NCBI RefSeq assembly: GCF_001426225.1
Contig: NZ_LMRT01000015.1
Span: forward strand, 170,871-234,870
Length of the DNA stretch: 64,000 nt
DNA from: Allobosea sp. Leaf344
Lineage (GTDB): Bacteria > Pseudomonadota > Alphaproteobacteria > Rhizobiales > Beijerinckiaceae
Direction of reading: 5' to 3'
Part shown: positions 33,771 through 43,948 of the stretch, piece by piece
Layout of the letters: every line of letters begins with the position of its first letter
How positions within the stretch are numbered: position 1 is the stretch's first letter
Program-made: the position numbers and the translations under genes
Notes under the pieces: model-generated
The model's database searches: none
What the model was told of the DNA's origin: nothing
The model's input: only the letters and a program-made list of their open reading frames with translations

Positions 33771-35078
33771 ATGACGAGCGAGACCGGCAAGCGCCCCCGA
33801 TCAGCCCCTGACGCCACGGCGGCAGACGGTCTGGTGCGGCTGGGAGACTGGCTCGGGCTTAGCGGCCTCCTGCTGCTGCCGCTCGCCATGTGGCTCGCCA
33901 ACCGTTCGGCGCCGCTGATGCTCGGCCTCGCCACGCTCGGCTTCGTCGGCGCCGCGCTGGGGCAGAGCGGCCTCCGCCCGGTGCTGGAGCGGCTGCGTGC
34001 CGTCATCGCCAGCCCGATCGGACTGTCGCTCCTGCTGTTCCTGGGCTGGGCGCTGCTCTCCCTGAGCTGGAGCCACCGTCCGCTCCCCGCCGGCCTCGCG
34101 GCCTGGGGCGAGACCGCGCTGCCGCTCGCCTGCGGCGCGCTGCTGGCCGCCAGCGGCCGTTTCCCGGCGCGGATGCCCTGGAGCCGGGTCGCCGCGACGA
34201 TCATCATCCTGGCCTGTGCGCTGATGGCGGTGGAGCTGCTCAGCGGAGTGTCGCAGCGGGCGGCGCTCGGCATCGGCCGTCCCTACGGCTTCATCTTCAA
34301 CCGGCCGGCGCTGGTCTGCCTGCTGGTCGCGGCGTCCATCCTGCCGGCCTTGCTGGCCAGGCCTGGGCCGGAGGACGGCTTCTGGCAGCGCGCGCTGGGG
34401 CCGCTGCTGGTGCTGTCGGTGCTCGGACTGATCCTGGTCTCGGATAGCGGGGCGGCGGCCTTCGGCATGCTGATCCTGGCGCTGATCTGGCTGATGGGCC
34501 GGCTGGCGCCGCGGCTCACCCTGGCGGCGGTGGCGATCGGTTTCGCGGCGACGATGGCGCTGGCGCCGGTCACCGGGCTGATCGTCGAGCGGCTGTTGCC
34601 GGCGGATATGCATCAGCGCCTCGCGCAATCCCACAGCCGCGAGCGCGCCGAGATCTGGCTGAGCTTCGGCGAGGCGATCCGGGCGCGCCCGCTCGCGGGC
34701 AGCGGCTTCGCCAGCTCGGCGAGCCTGGACCGGAGCCCGGTGGCGCAGCTTGTGCCGCCGGAGCACCGCGCCATGCTGGCCGTCGGCCATCCGCACAGCG
34801 CGCCGATGCAGGCCTGGGCCGAGACCGGGGTGGTCGGCGTGCTGCTGCTGAGCCTGCCCGGGCTGCAGCTGCTGTGGCGGCTGCGGCGGCTGGACGCGCG
34901 GCAGCTGGCGCCGCGGCTGGCCCTCTTCGCCGCCGGCTTCGCGATCGCCGCGGTCGCCCATGGCGCATGGCAGGGCTGGTGGATCGCCACCCTCGTCGTC
35001 GCCACATTATGGCTCCGGGCGCCTTCGCCCGCCATTGCTACCACCAGACCATTGCCGTTGAGCAGGACAGGCCGATGA
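33771..35078 (+). CDS. O-antigen ligase/polymerase-like membrane protein (Wzy_C family)
   Basis: This 435-residue protein has about ten to twelve spans. The long periplasmic loop contains the diagnostic VGHPHSAPMQAWAETGVVG (about 345-363), like the HxHNxxLQxxxExGxxG motif of WaaL and Wzy proteins. Such proteins join or polymerise glycans at the periplasmic face. No other polysaccharide genes are nearby, so the glycan is unknown. It overlaps the glutathione reductase gene by 4 bp (ATGA). Confidence 0.7.
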   Translation: MTSETGKRPRSAPDATAADGLVRLGDWLGLSGLLLLPLAMWLANRSAPLMLGLATLGFVGAALGQSGLRPVLERLRAVIASPIGLSLLLFLGWALLSLSWSHRPLPAGLAAWGETALPLACGALLAASGRFPARMPWSRVAATIIILACALMAVELLSGVSQRAALGIGRPYGFIFNRPALVCLLVAASILPALLARPGPEDGFWQRALGPLLVLSVLGLILVSDSGAAAFGMLILALIWLMGRLAPRLTLAAVAIGFAATMALAPVTGLIVERLLPADMHQRLAQSHSRERAEIWLSFGEAIRARPLAGSGFASSASLDRSPVAQLVPPEHRAMLAVGHPHSAPMQAWAETGVVGVLLLSLPGLQLLWRLRRLDARQLAPRLALFAAGFAIAAVAHGAWQGWWIATLVVATLWLRAPSPAIATTRPLPLSRTGR

Positions 35079-36442
35079 CCGATTATGATGTGGATCTCTT
35101 CGTCATCGGCGCCGGGTCCGGGGGCACCCGCGCGGCGCGGATCGCCTCCGGCCACGGCGCCAGCGTGATGATCGCGGAAGAGGACCGGATCGGCGGCACC
35201 TGCGTGGTCCGCGGCTGCGTGCCGAAGAAGCTCTTCGTCTATGCCAGCCGCTTCGCCGAGGAGTTCGAGGACGCCGCCGGCTTCGGCTGGACGCTCGCCA
35301 AGCCTAGCTTCGACTGGCTGACGCTGCGCGACGCCGTCGCCAACGAGGTCACCCGCCTCTCCGGGCTCTACCGCAAGGGGCTCGAAGGGGCGAAGGTCGC
35401 GATCCGCGAGGATCGCGCCGTCGTCACCGGCCCCAACAGCGTCAGGCTCGCCCGCAGCGGCGAGACGATCCGGGCCCGCCACATCCTCGTCGCGACCGGC
35501 GGCTATCCCTCCTTCGATCCGCCGATCCCCGGTGGCGAGCTCGGCATCTCCTCGAACGAGATCTTCCACCTGCCCAGCCTGCCGAAGCGCATGCTCGTCG
35601 TCGGCGGCGGCTACATCGCGCTGGAATTCGCCAGCCTCTTCGTCCGGCTCGGCGTCGAGGTCACGGTGCTGCATCGCGGCGACAACATCCTGCGCGGCTT
35701 CGACGAGGATATCCGCAACCGGCTGCGCGATGCGCTGGAGCATGCCGGCATCACGCTGCGGCTGGGCTGCACCGTCGAGCGGATCGAGCTGCTGGAGGGC
35801 GGGGCGCGCCGCGCCCATTGCGCCAGCGGCGCGCCGATCGATGCCGAGGTGGTTCTCGTCGCCACGGGCCGGCGGCCCAACACGGTGGGCCTCGGCCTGG
35901 CGGAGGCGGGGGTCGCGCTCGGACCGCTCGGCGAGGTCGTGGTCGACCAGACCTCCCAATCCAGCATTCCCTCGATCCACGCCGTCGGCGACGTCACCAA
36001 CCGCGTCAATCTCACTCCCGTGGCGATCCGCGAGGGCCATGCCTTCGCCGACTCGGTCTTCGGCGGCAAGCCCTGGACGACCGATCACAGCCTCGTCGCC
36101 TCGGCCGTCTTCACCACGCCGGAGATCGGCACGGTCGGGCTCGGCGAGCATCAGGCGCTGGCGGCGGGATATGAGCTGCGGGTCTTCGAGGCCGGCTTCC
36201 GGCCGATGAAGGCGACGATTTCGGGCCGCGAAGAGCGGATCTACATGAAGCTGGTGGTCGACGCCAAGACCGACCGGGTCCTCGGCGTCCACATCATCGG
36301 CCATGATGCCGGCGAGATCATCCAGGCCGTCGCCATCGCCGTGACGATGGGCGCGACCAAGGCCGATTTCGACCGCACCATCGCCCTGCACCCCAGCGCG
36401 GCGGAAGAGCTGGTGACGATGCGGACGGCGCGGGCGGGCTAG
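35075..36442 (+). CDS. gor: Glutathione-disulfide reductase
   Basis: This 455-residue pyridine nucleotide-disulfide oxidoreductase has FAD motif LFVIGAGSGGTRAAR at 8-22, redox disulfide GGTCVVRGCVPKK at about 42-54, NADP(H) motif MLVVGGGYIALEFASLF, and FAD motif IHAVGDVTNRVNLTPVA. The C-terminal HPSAAEELVT carries the histidine-glutamate pair that activates the thiol. It keeps glutathione reduced. The ATG at 35075 overlaps the previous stop; the unrelated pairing with a Wzy-like gene is probably a matter of co-transcription only. Confidence 0.9.
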   Translation: MTDYDVDLFVIGAGSGGTRAARIASGHGASVMIAEEDRIGGTCVVRGCVPKKLFVYASRFAEEFEDAAGFGWTLAKPSFDWLTLRDAVANEVTRLSGLYRKGLEGAKVAIREDRAVVTGPNSVRLARSGETIRARHILVATGGYPSFDPPIPGGELGISSNEIFHLPSLPKRMLVVGGGYIALEFASLFVRLGVEVTVLHRGDNILRGFDEDIRNRLRDALEHAGITLRLGCTVERIELLEGGARRAHCASGAPIDAEVVLVATGRRPNTVGLGLAEAGVALGPLGEVVVDQTSQSSIPSIHAVGDVTNRVNLTPVAIREGHAFADSVFGGKPWTTDHSLVASAVFTTPEIGTVGLGEHQALAAGYELRVFEAGFRPMKATISGREERIYMKLVVDAKTDRVLGVHIIGHDAGEIIQAVAIAVTMGATKADFDRTIALHPSAAEELVTMRTARAG

Positions 36443-36460
36443 CCCTGGCGCCGGCCTCGC

Positions 36461-36511
36461 CTTGAATCGGAACGTCAGCGGCTTGAATCGATCCGTGAAG
36501 GATCTGAATCG
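36461..36511 (+). promoter_or_regulatory. Three direct repeats with exact 21-bp period upstream of aroG-type gene
   Basis: CTTGAATCG occurs at 36461-36469 and 36482-36490, and TCTGAATCG at 36503-36511, starts exactly 21 bp apart (two helical turns). A fourth, weaker copy (CTTGAATGG) is at 36598-36606. They lie in the 249-bp gap between gor and the DAHP synthase gene and look like a multi-site regulator array. No other structure is obvious in this gap. Confidence 0.45.
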
Positions 36512-36691
36512 AGATCGCAGCGCCGCCGCGCAAGGCCCTGAGGCGACTCGCCAATCCGGCGCCGCGCACGCATCGGAGGCTGCGAAGGCGGCGTCGGCTT
36601 GAATGGTGGCCAGCCCGCGCCGATCGGTGTATAGGCCCCCCTTCGCGCCAATTTCCCGTTAACGCAGGCGCGGAAGTGCAGGAGAGAACCC

Positions 36692-38074
36692 ATGTCCGAG
36701 CGGTGGACGCCCGAGAGCTGGAGGGCCAAGCCCGTCCAGCAGATGCCGGAATATCCGGACCAGGCAGCCTTGAAGGCGGTGGAGCAGCAGCTCGCCGGTT
36801 TTCCGCCGCTCGTTTTTGCGGGTGAGGCGCGCAAGCTGAAAAAGGCCCTCGCCAAAGTCGCAAATGGCGAAGCCTTCCTGCTCCAGGGCGGAGATTGCGC
36901 GGAGAGCTTCGCCGAGCATTCCGCCGACAACATCCGCGATTTCTTCCGCCTCTTCCTGCAGATGGCGGTGGTGCTGACCTTCGCCGGTGGTTCGCCGGTG
37001 GTGAAGGTCGGGCGCATCGCCGGCCAGTTCGCCAAGCCGCGCTCCTCGAATACGGAGACGATCGACGGCGTCGAGCTGCCGAGCTATCGCGGCGACATCG
37101 TCAACGACAACGCCTTCACGGCCGAGGCGCGCATCCCGGATCCGCGACGCCAGCTGGAGGCGTATCGGCAATCCGCCGCGACGCTGAACCTGATCCGCGC
37201 CTTCGCGACCGGCGGCTACGCCAATCTCGACAATGCCCATCGCTGGATGCTGGGTTTCGTCAAGGACGCCCCGGCCTCGAGCCGTTACCGCGAGGTGGCG
37301 GAGCGGATCACCGAGGCGCTCGACTTCATGCGCGCCATCGGCATCGATCCGGAGACCCATCCGGAGATGCGCATCACCGATTTCTACACCAGCCACGAGG
37401 CGCTGCTGCTCGGCTATGAGCAGGCGATGACGCGCGTCGATTCGACGACCGGCGATTGGTACGACACCTCCGGCCACATGGTCTGGATCGGCGATCGCAC
37501 CCGCCAGCTCGACCATGCCCATGTCGAGTTCTTCCGCGGCATCCGCAATCCGATCGGCCTGAAATGCGGGCCGTCCATGACCGCCGACGGGCTGATGAAG
37601 CTGATCGAGGTGCTGGATCCGCAGAACACCCCGGGCCGGCTGACGCTGATCGCGCGCTTCGGCGCCGACAAAGTCTTCGACAATCTGCCGGCGCTGGTGC
37701 GCGCCACCAAGCGCGAAGGTCGCAATGTCGTGTGGTCCTGCGATCCGATGCACGGCAACACGGTCAAGGCCGGCAATTACAAGACCCGCCCCTTCGACCT
37801 GATCCTGGCCGAGGTGAAGAACTTCTTCGCCGTCCACCAGGCAGAGGGCACGCATGCCGGCGGGCTGCATCTCGAAATGACCGGCAAGAACGTGACGGAG
37901 TGCACCGGCGGCGCCCGCGGCATGACCGATGCGGATCTGAACGACCGCTACCACACCTTCTGCGACCCGCGGCTCAATGCCGAGCAGGCACTGGAACTCG
38001 CCTTCCTCGTCGCCGAACTCGTCAAGCGCGAGCGGGCGGGGCGTATCCGGCCGGAGGTCGAGGCGGCGGAATAG
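36692..38074 (+). CDS. aroG: Class II 3-deoxy-7-phosphoheptulonate synthase
   Basis: This 460-residue enzyme of plant/Mycobacterium type II condenses phosphoenolpyruvate and erythrose 4-phosphate, the first step of the shikimate pathway. Characteristic blocks are [58 protein letters not shown] and [20 protein letters not shown]. The metal ligands lie in these blocks (Cys, His, Glu, Asp). The start follows GCAGGAGAGAACCC. It is monocistronic with a strong terminator and has unusual direct repeats upstream. The symbol follows common annotation; aroF or aroH are also used. Confidence 0.9.
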   Translation: MSERWTPESWRAKPVQQMPEYPDQAALKAVEQQLAGFPPLVFAGEARKLKKALAKVANGEAFLLQGGDCAESFAEHSADNIRDFFRLFLQMAVVLTFAGGSPVVKVGRIAGQFAKPRSSNTETIDGVELPSYRGDIVNDNAFTAEARIPDPRRQLEAYRQSAATLNLIRAFATGGYANLDNAHRWMLGFVKDAPASSRYREVAERITEALDFMRAIGIDPETHPEMRITDFYTSHEALLLGYEQAMTRVDSTTGDWYDTSGHMVWIGDRTRQLDHAHVEFFRGIRNPIGLKCGPSMTADGLMKLIEVLDPQNTPGRLTLIARFGADKVFDNLPALVRATKREGRNVVWSCDPMHGNTVKAGNYKTRPFDLILAEVKNFFAVHQAEGTHAGGLHLEMTGKNVTECTGGARGMTDADLNDRYHTFCDPRLNAEQALELAFLVAELVKRERAGRIRPEVEAAE

Positions 38075-38100
38075 GGCGCCGCAGCAGCGTCAAACGAAAA

Positions 38101-38125
38101 AGCCGGGCGCGAGCCCGGCTTTTTT
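38101..38125 (+). terminator. Rho-independent terminator of the DAHP synthase gene
   Basis: AGCCGGGC and GCCCGGCT pair at 38101-38120 with a short GCGA loop and are followed by six T. An A run on the left also lets it serve the convergent outer-membrane protein gene. Confidence 0.85.
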
Positions 38126-38146
38126 CATGAGGGGGATGCCCCCTGA

Positions 38147-38977
38147 TCAGAATTTCACGGCAGCGCCGACGCGGGCGGTGTTCAGATTGACCGTGACCCC
38201 TTCGACATTGTTGAAGCGCGTGAACAGATATTCGGCGCGGACGGTCAAATTGTCGACCAGAGCGGCCTCGATGCCGCCGCCCAGGCTCATGCCATAGCCC
38301 CAGACATCCTTCTTCGGTCCGCCGAGAACGCGGGGATAGCCGAAATAGCTGACGGGCGGGTTGGCGGTGTTGACCCAGTTCGCCGCCACCGCGACATTGG
38401 TGTCGAAGCGGCCGGCGGCCGCGCCGAAGGTGAAATACGGCATCAGGCGGCCATAGGCATAGCCGAGGCGCATGCGGAAATTGGCGTAATCCTTGATCTC
38501 CGCATCCTGCCGGGATGCGATCGCGACCGCTCCGCTGCCGACGAGCCTCGCCTCCAGCGTGCTGGCGCGCGTGCCGTGGTTAATCCGCGAATATTCGCCC
38601 TCGAAGCCGATCACCGCATCGCCGAAGGCGAAATTATAGCCGGCGAATGCGCCGAATGTGACGCCGGTATCGTCGCGCGGCTGCGTCAGCACCAGTTGCG
38701 CCGGCGACAGCTCGCCCAGCACGCTCGTGCCGTTGAAGACGCCGTTGGCGAGGTCGAGCACGCCCTTGTCCGTGCGGAAGCGCGACTGGGTATAACCTGC
38801 CGTGCCGCCGAGATAGAACCCGGTCCAGTTGAACGGCGTCTCGATCTCGCGCGAGGGCGGCGGATCGTCGAATTGCGAACCCCGGAGCACCGGATAGTCG
38901 GCGGCGAAGGCACCGTGCGCGGTCAGCGCCAAGGCGCCGCAGAGGGCGCCGGTGAGCATGGTGGAGCGGGTCCGCAT
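38147..38977 (-). CDS. Outer-membrane beta-barrel protein (Omp25/Omp31 type)
   Basis: This 276-residue protein has a signal peptide (MLTGALCGALALTAHGAFAA, cleavage near 26). The barrel follows the alphaproteobacterial Omp25/31 pattern: FNWTGFYLGGTAGYTQSRF, then AFAGYNFAFGDAVIGFEGEY and MRLGYAYGRLMPYFTFGAAA. The protein ends in phenylalanine (VGAAVKF), the outer-membrane insertion signal. The ATG at 38977 follows GGAGAGACACG. TTAACC and GGTTAA occur as an inverted pair upstream (39036-39056), a possible regulator site. Confidence 0.8.
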   Translation of the reverse strand: MRTRSTMLTGALCGALALTAHGAFAADYPVLRGSQFDDPPPSREIETPFNWTGFYLGGTAGYTQSRFRTDKGVLDLANGVFNGTSVLGELSPAQLVLTQPRDDTGVTFGAFAGYNFAFGDAVIGFEGEYSRINHGTRASTLEARLVGSGAVAIASRQDAEIKDYANFRMRLGYAYGRLMPYFTFGAAAGRFDTNVAVAANWVNTANPPVSYFGYPRVLGGPKKDVWGYGMSLGGGIEAALVDNLTVRAEYLFTRFNNVEGVTVNLNTARVGAAVKF

Positions 38978-39159
38978 CGTGTCTCTCCAAACCGGACCGG
39001 CCTGCAACGCCGCCCGACACGATGTTTATGGCGGATTAACCTTACCGACCGGTTAAGCGGCGGCGGGCCGGGCGCCGAGCAAGCAAGGCTTTCGGCTTCA
39101 CATTGCAATATTGCGAGATGCGAATTCCGCTTTGCGACGTGATGTTCTAAAGCCGCGTG

Positions 39160-40653
39160 ATGACGATCCCCACGCTTCGCCTCGCTCTCGCGCAATCCAA
39201 CCCCAGGCTCGGGGACCTCGAATTCAATGCCGCCCGGGTGCGGGCCATCCGGGCCGAGGCGGCGGGGCAGGGGGCGGAGCTGGTGATGCTGCCCGAGCTC
39301 TCCCTCTGCGGCTATCCGCCGGGGGATCTCGTGCTGATGCCGGCCTTCGTCGAGGCCTGCCGCAAGGCCTGCGAGGACCTCGCCCGGGAGACCGCGGATG
39401 GCGGGCCCGCGCTGCTACTCGGGCTGCCCTGGCAGGAGGATGGCGCGCTCTACAACGCCTATGCGCTGCTCGATGGCGGGCTGATCCAGTCCGTGCGCTT
39501 CAAGGTCGCGCTTCCCGCCCATGGCCCCTTCGACGAGGCCCGCCTGTTCGCGCAGGGGCCTCTGCCCGGCCCCGTGGTTTTCCGCGGCAAGGTCCGTCTC
39601 GGCCTCGCCATCGGCGAGGATCTGGCGAGCGAGGAGGTCTGCGAGTGCCTGGCCGAGACCGGCGGCGAGATCCTGCTGGCGGCCGACGCCTCGCCCTATC
39701 GGCTCGGGGTCGGCGACGAGCGGATGAACCGCATCGTGGCGCGCAGCGTCGAGACCGATCTGCCGATCGCCTATCTCAACCAGCTCGGCGGGCAGGACGA
39801 GCATGTCTATGACGGCGCCTCTTTCGTGCTGAACGGCGACCGGGCTCTGGCGCTGCAATTGCCGGCCTTCGAGACGGCTTTGGTGACGAGCGAATGGGAG
39901 CGTGCCGGCGGGAGCTGGCGTTGCCGCCCCGGTCGGCTGGCGGTGATCCCGGCCGGGGAGGAGGCGGAATACCTCGCCTGCATGCTCGCCCTGCGTGACG
40001 CCGTCGAGAAATCCGGCGCCGAGCGGCTGGTTTTCGCGAGCGAGGACGAAAGCGACGCCGCGCTCTGCATGGCACTCGCCCGCGATGCGCTGGGCCCGGA
40101 GAGAGTGTCGAGCGCCGGGACAGCGGGTGGCGCCGGCTTCGTGATCGGTGCCCGGAACCTGACGCGGGCGATCTGCGACGCGGTCGGCGTCGATACGGCC
40201 GATTTCAACCCGCTCAAACATCTCTACGCCACGCAGGTCGAGCAGCTCGCCACGCTGCGCCGGCGCTGGCTGCCGCCGGGCTCGCTCGCCCCCGGAGACA
40301 TGGCCCTGCCGCCTCCGTCGGCGCCGGAAGCGGCCGCGCGCTACGCTGCGCCGGTCGAGCAGATCGACGCGATCCTGCACCTGCTGGTCGAGGGGCAGAT
40401 GCGGCTGTCCGAGATCGCGGCCATGGGCCATCCGGCCGCGCTCGCCGAGGCACTGGCCGCGCGTGTCGCCTCGACGCATCATCAACGCCGACGCAGCGCA
40501 CCCGGCATCCGGATCGGCCTGGCGGCGTTGCGTCCGGAGCGTCGCTACCCGCTGATCCACCGCTTCAGCGAGACCGCCCGGCCGCCCCACCAGCCGGACC
40601 GCGCTCTGGTCAAGGGCGTCGGCAAGCCGGGCGGCGAAGGCTTCGATTACTGA
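39160..40653 (+). CDS. NAD synthetase (NadE)-like protein lacking both catalytic centres
   Basis: This 497-residue protein aligns end to end with glutamine-dependent NAD synthetase (about 550 residues) but is degenerate. In the glutaminase domain Glu46 ([15 protein letters not shown]) and Lys115 ([18 protein letters not shown]) remain, but the nucleophile cysteine is a glycine (LAIGEDL, Gly152). In the synthetase domain the SGGxDS ATP loop is replaced by ASEDESD at 294-300, and the stretch with the NKSE motif is deleted. The C-terminal part ([20 protein letters not shown], then RRYPLIHRF) is well kept. Open reading frame and codon use look intact. A GTG directly precedes the chosen ATG. It is probably a pseudoenzyme, not the NAD synthetase. 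Confidence 0.7.
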   Translation: MTIPTLRLALAQSNPRLGDLEFNAARVRAIRAEAAGQGAELVMLPELSLCGYPPGDLVLMPAFVEACRKACEDLARETADGGPALLLGLPWQEDGALYNAYALLDGGLIQSVRFKVALPAHGPFDEARLFAQGPLPGPVVFRGKVRLGLAIGEDLASEEVCECLAETGGEILLAADASPYRLGVGDERMNRIVARSVETDLPIAYLNQLGGQDEHVYDGASFVLNGDRALALQLPAFETALVTSEWERAGGSWRCRPGRLAVIPAGEEAEYLACMLALRDAVEKSGAERLVFASEDESDAALCMALARDALGPERVSSAGTAGGAGFVIGARNLTRAICDAVGVDTADFNPLKHLYATQVEQLATLRRRWLPPGSLAPGDMALPPPSAPEAAARYAAPVEQIDAILHLLVEGQMRLSEIAAMGHPAALAEALAARVASTHHQRRRSAPGIRIGLAALRPERRYPLIHRFSETARPPHQPDRALVKGVGKPGGEGFDY

Positions 40654-40702
40654 GCCCGCGGCGGCGATTGTCGCCCCGCGGCAAAAGCGCCATAAGCCAG
40701 CC

Positions 40703-42058
40703 ATGACCCAGCTCGCCCCGACAGCCCCGCTCGTCCGCTTCGCCCCGTCGCCGACGGGCTATCTCCATATCGGCAATGCGCGCCCCGCGCTGTTCAACTG
40801 GCTGTTCGCGCGCCGCCATGGCGGGCGCTTCCTGCTGCGCTATGACGATACCGACACGCAGCGCTCCCAGGCCGCTTTCGCCGAGGCGATCGCCGAGGAT
40901 CTGGCCTGGCTCGGCATCCATCCCGATCTCACCATCCGCCAATCCGAGCGGCTCGCCATCTATGACGCGGCGGCGGAGCGGCTGCGCGCGGCCGGGCGGC
41001 TCTACCCCTGTTTCGAGACCGCCGACGAGCTCGACCGCCGCCGCAAGCGGCAGCTCGCCCGCGGCCTGCCGCCGGTCTATGACCGCGCCGCCCTGAAACT
41101 GACCGCCGAGGACCGGGCGCGGCTGGAGGCGGAGGGCCGCAAGCCGCATTGGCGTTTCCGGCTGGAGCCGCGCACCGTCTCCTGGACCGATCTGGTCCGC
41201 GGCGAGGCGCATGTCGACTGCGCTTCGCTCTCGGACCCGGTTCTGGCGCGCGAGGATGGCAGCTACCTCTACACGCTGCCCTCCGTGGTCGACGATGCCG
41301 AGCTCGGCGTCACCCATGTCATCCGCGGCGAGGATCACGTCACCAATACCGCCGTGCAGATCCAGATTTTCGAGGCGCTGGGCGCGCCGCTGCCGGTCTT
41401 CGGCCACCATAACCTGCTGACGACGGCGAGCGGCGAGGGGCTGTCGAAGCGGCTCGGCCATCTCTCGCTGCGCGGGCTGCGCGATTCCGGCGTGGAAGCC
41501 TTGGCCGTGGCGGCGCTCGCCGTGCTGGTCGGCTCCTCCGACGCGGTGCGCCCGGTCGCGAGCCTGGACGAGCTGGCCGGGCTGGTCGAGCTCGCCCATG
41601 TCTCCCGCGCGCCCGCCAAATTCGACGAGCACGAGCTGGAGGCGCTCAGCGCGCGGACCCTGCACCAGCTGCCTTTCGAGGCGGTACAGCCCCGGCTCGC
41701 CGCGCTCGGGGTCGCAGGGGACGAGGCCTTCTGGCTCGCGGTGCGCGGCAATCTCGCCAGGCTGGACGAGGCGAAGGCGTGGTGGCGCGTCGTAAACGGC
41801 CCGCTGCGGCCGCTGCTCGCCGATGCCGCCTTCTGCGCCCAGGCCGCCGCGCTGCTACCGCCGGAGCCTTTCGACGCGACCACCTGGAAGAGCTGGACCG
41901 CCGCCGTATCGGCCGCGACGGGGCTGAAGGGCCGCGCCCTGTTCATGCCGCTGCGCCAGGCGCTGACGGCCCAGGATCACGGGCCGGAACTGGCGGCGCT
42001 GCTGCCGCTGATCGGCCGCGAACGGGCGCTGAAGCGGTTGGATGGCGAGAGCGCCTGA
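40703..42058 (+). CDS. gltX: Glutamyl-tRNA synthetase
   Basis: This 451-residue class Ia synthetase charges tRNA-Glu. It opens [20 protein letters not shown] with the HIGH-type motif HIGN at 22-25. The second ATP motif is GLSKRLG (in place of KMSKS), followed by [11 protein letters not shown]. The catalytic domain includes [20 protein letters not shown]. An alpha-helical anticodon-binding domain follows. Length and features suit the bacterial discriminating or second GltX copy common in alphaproteobacteria. It lies 50 bp after the NadE-like gene. Confidence 0.9.
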   Translation: MTQLAPTAPLVRFAPSPTGYLHIGNARPALFNWLFARRHGGRFLLRYDDTDTQRSQAAFAEAIAEDLAWLGIHPDLTIRQSERLAIYDAAAERLRAAGRLYPCFETADELDRRRKRQLARGLPPVYDRAALKLTAEDRARLEAEGRKPHWRFRLEPRTVSWTDLVRGEAHVDCASLSDPVLAREDGSYLYTLPSVVDDAELGVTHVIRGEDHVTNTAVQIQIFEALGAPLPVFGHHNLLTTASGEGLSKRLGHLSLRGLRDSGVEALAVAALAVLVGSSDAVRPVASLDELAGLVELAHVSRAPAKFDEHELEALSARTLHQLPFEAVQPRLAALGVAGDEAFWLAVRGNLARLDEAKAWWRVVNGPLRPLLADAAFCAQAAALLPPEPFDATTWKSWTAAVSAATGLKGRALFMPLRQALTAQDHGPELAALLPLIGRERALKRLDGESA

Positions 42059-42070
42059 GCCGGCGCCCCG

Positions 42071-43222
42071 CTACTGGCGCGTCGTCGCCGCCCCGAGATT
42101 GGGCGCCAGATTCGGCGCCACGATCCGCACCGAGCGCTTCTCGCCGGTGACGCTGCGGCTCTCGCGGCGCAGCCCGTCGCCGCGGTCCAGAACCGTCTCG
42201 CCGACGCTCTGCGGCCCGACACCGGCCGATTCGGTGCCCGCGGTCGGGGAATTCTCCGAGGGCATCGGCTTCTCCTCGGGCAGCTCGGGCGTCGCGGCGA
42301 CCGGCTGCGGCGCCGGTGCGCCGCCGCGCTTCTTCGGATCGGGCACGGCGCGCGGGCGCGACAATTCCGCGGCGCGCTGCTCGCTGAGGATCACGTCGCC
42401 CTTGCGCTTGTCGAGCAATTGCTCCGCCTGGCGCAGAACCTGCGACCAGCTCTGGCCCGGTGCCTTGCAGGTGCAGGTCGAATCGAAGCTGCGCTGGTAG
42501 CGCCCGGCATTGGGCAGGGAGGAATAGGGTTGGCCCGTGCTGCGCGAGACCGCGTTCTGGATATCGCCGCCATTGCTCATGCCGAAGGCCGACACCTCGG
42601 AGCCGGGGCACAGCGCCTGGCACATCTCGTCGGCGCCCTCGCGGCCGCCCGGCGAATTGGCGAGCGGGAAGAAGAACCCGTCGCAGCTGCGCACGCAGAC
42701 GGTGTAGGGGCCGCCGAGCCGCGGCTTCTCCGGCTCAGTCGGCTCGGGATCCAGCTCCGGCATGGTCGAATCGAGCTCGCCGCGCCGCGGCTCCAGCCCG
42801 AAGATCGTCTCGAAGAAGCCGCGCGGCTGCTCTTGGCAGTTGCTGCGGATCGCCGCCGCCAGCTGCGCCCGTCTCTGCTCGACGCCGCCGCCCTGTGCCT
42901 GCTGGGACAGCGCCGCATATTGCTGCTGCAGATCGCCGATCTGTCGCCGCAGGAAGCCGCATTGCGGCGGCGGCTGTTCGCCGAAGAAGGAGAAGCCCCG
43001 CTCGCAGCCGAGGCCGCGATATTGATTGCTGGCCTGGGCGAGCTGGCTGCCGACACGCCGCGCGGCATCAGCCGCGCGCGGGTCGCCGCCGCGCTGGCCG
43101 CGCAGGGAGTCGAGTTCGGCCCGCCAGGCGCTGCAACTCGGGGATTGCGCCATCGCCGCGCCGCTCAGCCCGATCAGCGCCAGCAAGATCGCTCCGACGC
43201 GGCGTGAGAAGAGAGCTGTCAT
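42071..43222 (-). CDS. DUF2865-type exported protein
   Basis: This 383-residue secreted protein has a signal peptide (RVGAILLALIGLSGAAMAQ, cleavage near 26). The central part has paired cysteines and the DUF2865 block GGPYTVCVRSCDGFFFPLAN and ADEMCQALCPGSEVSAFGMS, then YQRSFDSTCTCK. The C-terminal 100 residues are proline-rich and charged. The domain is restricted to Hyphomicrobiales and has no known function; paired cysteines suggest a disulfide-stabilised periplasmic protein. The ATG at 43222 directly precedes the signal peptide. Confidence 0.7.
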   Translation of the reverse strand: MTALFSRRVGAILLALIGLSGAAMAQSPSCSAWRAELDSLRGQRGGDPRAADAARRVGSQLAQASNQYRGLGCERGFSFFGEQPPPQCGFLRRQIGDLQQQYAALSQQAQGGGVEQRRAQLAAAIRSNCQEQPRGFFETIFGLEPRRGELDSTMPELDPEPTEPEKPRLGGPYTVCVRSCDGFFFPLANSPGGREGADEMCQALCPGSEVSAFGMSNGGDIQNAVSRSTGQPYSSLPNAGRYQRSFDSTCTCKAPGQSWSQVLRQAEQLLDKRKGDVILSEQRAAELSRPRAVPDPKKRGGAPAPQPVAATPELPEEKPMPSENSPTAGTESAGVGPQSVGETVLDRGDGLRRESRSVTGEKRSVRIVAPNLAPNLGAATTRQ

Positions 43223-43438
43223 CGCGGATGGAACCACATCACCTGCTTGTAGGGCCGGAGCGCCTGAGCTTCGCTTCCGCCTCCGACCCACGCACCTGAC
43301 CTGCGAAACACGACGGAACTATGGACGTTGCGACGGCGGCCGGCCTGAATCGTGACCGAACGGCATTGCAACCGGCATCGCATATTTGCCGAGCGGCGGC
43401 AATTGCCGCGCGGCACCCCGCCGGCGCGACGTGCGGCC

Positions 43439-43948
43439 TCACTCCTCGCGATAGCCCCCGGCCAGGAGGCGGCCGCGCTCGGTCAGCGTCGACAGCACCC
43501 GCTCGAACACCTTGAGCTCGTCGGGCGCGATGCCTTCGGTCCAGCGTGACTGGAAGGCGAGGGCGAGCGGCACGATCTGCCGGTAGATCCGCAGGCCGGG
43601 CGCCGTCAGGCTGACGAAGGATTCGCGCCGGTCCTGCCGGTTTTCCGAACGCGTCAGCAGGCCCCGGCTTTCGAGCTCGGTCACGGCCCGCGAGACCTTG
43701 GTCTTGTGCATCTGCGCGAGCTCGCCGATGTCGCGCGCCGTCAGCGTACCGAATTCACCGAGCTGGGCGATCACGCGCCATTGCGGGATGTCGATGCCGA
43801 AATGCGCGCCGTAGATCCGCCCCAGCGCCCGGCTCGCGAAGAAGCCGACGACGTTCAGCCGATAGGGCAGGAACTGCTCCAGCCGCAGCTGCTCGCCAAT
43901 CTGCAGATCCGGGCCCGGCGGCCCCTGTACAGGCGCGATCTTTGCCAT
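43439..43948 (-). CDS. MarR family transcriptional regulator of the aromatic cluster
   Basis: This 169-residue winged-helix repressor has the MarR layout: dimerisation helices at both ends, recognition region LTARDIGELAQMHKTKVSRA near 70-90, and wing SENRQDRRESFVSLTAPG. The ATG at 43948 follows AGGTGAAACTA; a TTG five codons upstream is a weaker alternative. It is divergent from hmgA, and a perfect palindrome covers its start codon. It probably represses hmgA and itself until an aromatic acid such as homogentisate binds. Confidence 0.8.
   Translation of the reverse strand: MAKIAPVQGPPGPDLQIGEQLRLEQFLPYRLNVVGFFASRALGRIYGAHFGIDIPQWRVIAQLGEFGTLTARDIGELAQMHKTKVSRAVTELESRGLLTRSENRQDRRESFVSLTAPGLRIYRQIVPLALAFQSRWTEGIAPDELKVFERVLSTLTERGRLLAGGYREE

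Noticed and set aside
34613..36391. 592-residue minus-strand ORF across gor
   Set aside because: It is antisense to a complete glutathione reductase and has no recognisable domain.
38147..38977. Porin acquired by transfer
   Set aside because: Codon use and the Omp25/31 pattern match the host order.
39160..40653. Functional NAD synthetase (nadE)
   Set aside because: The glutaminase nucleophile and the ATP-binding loop are both missing.
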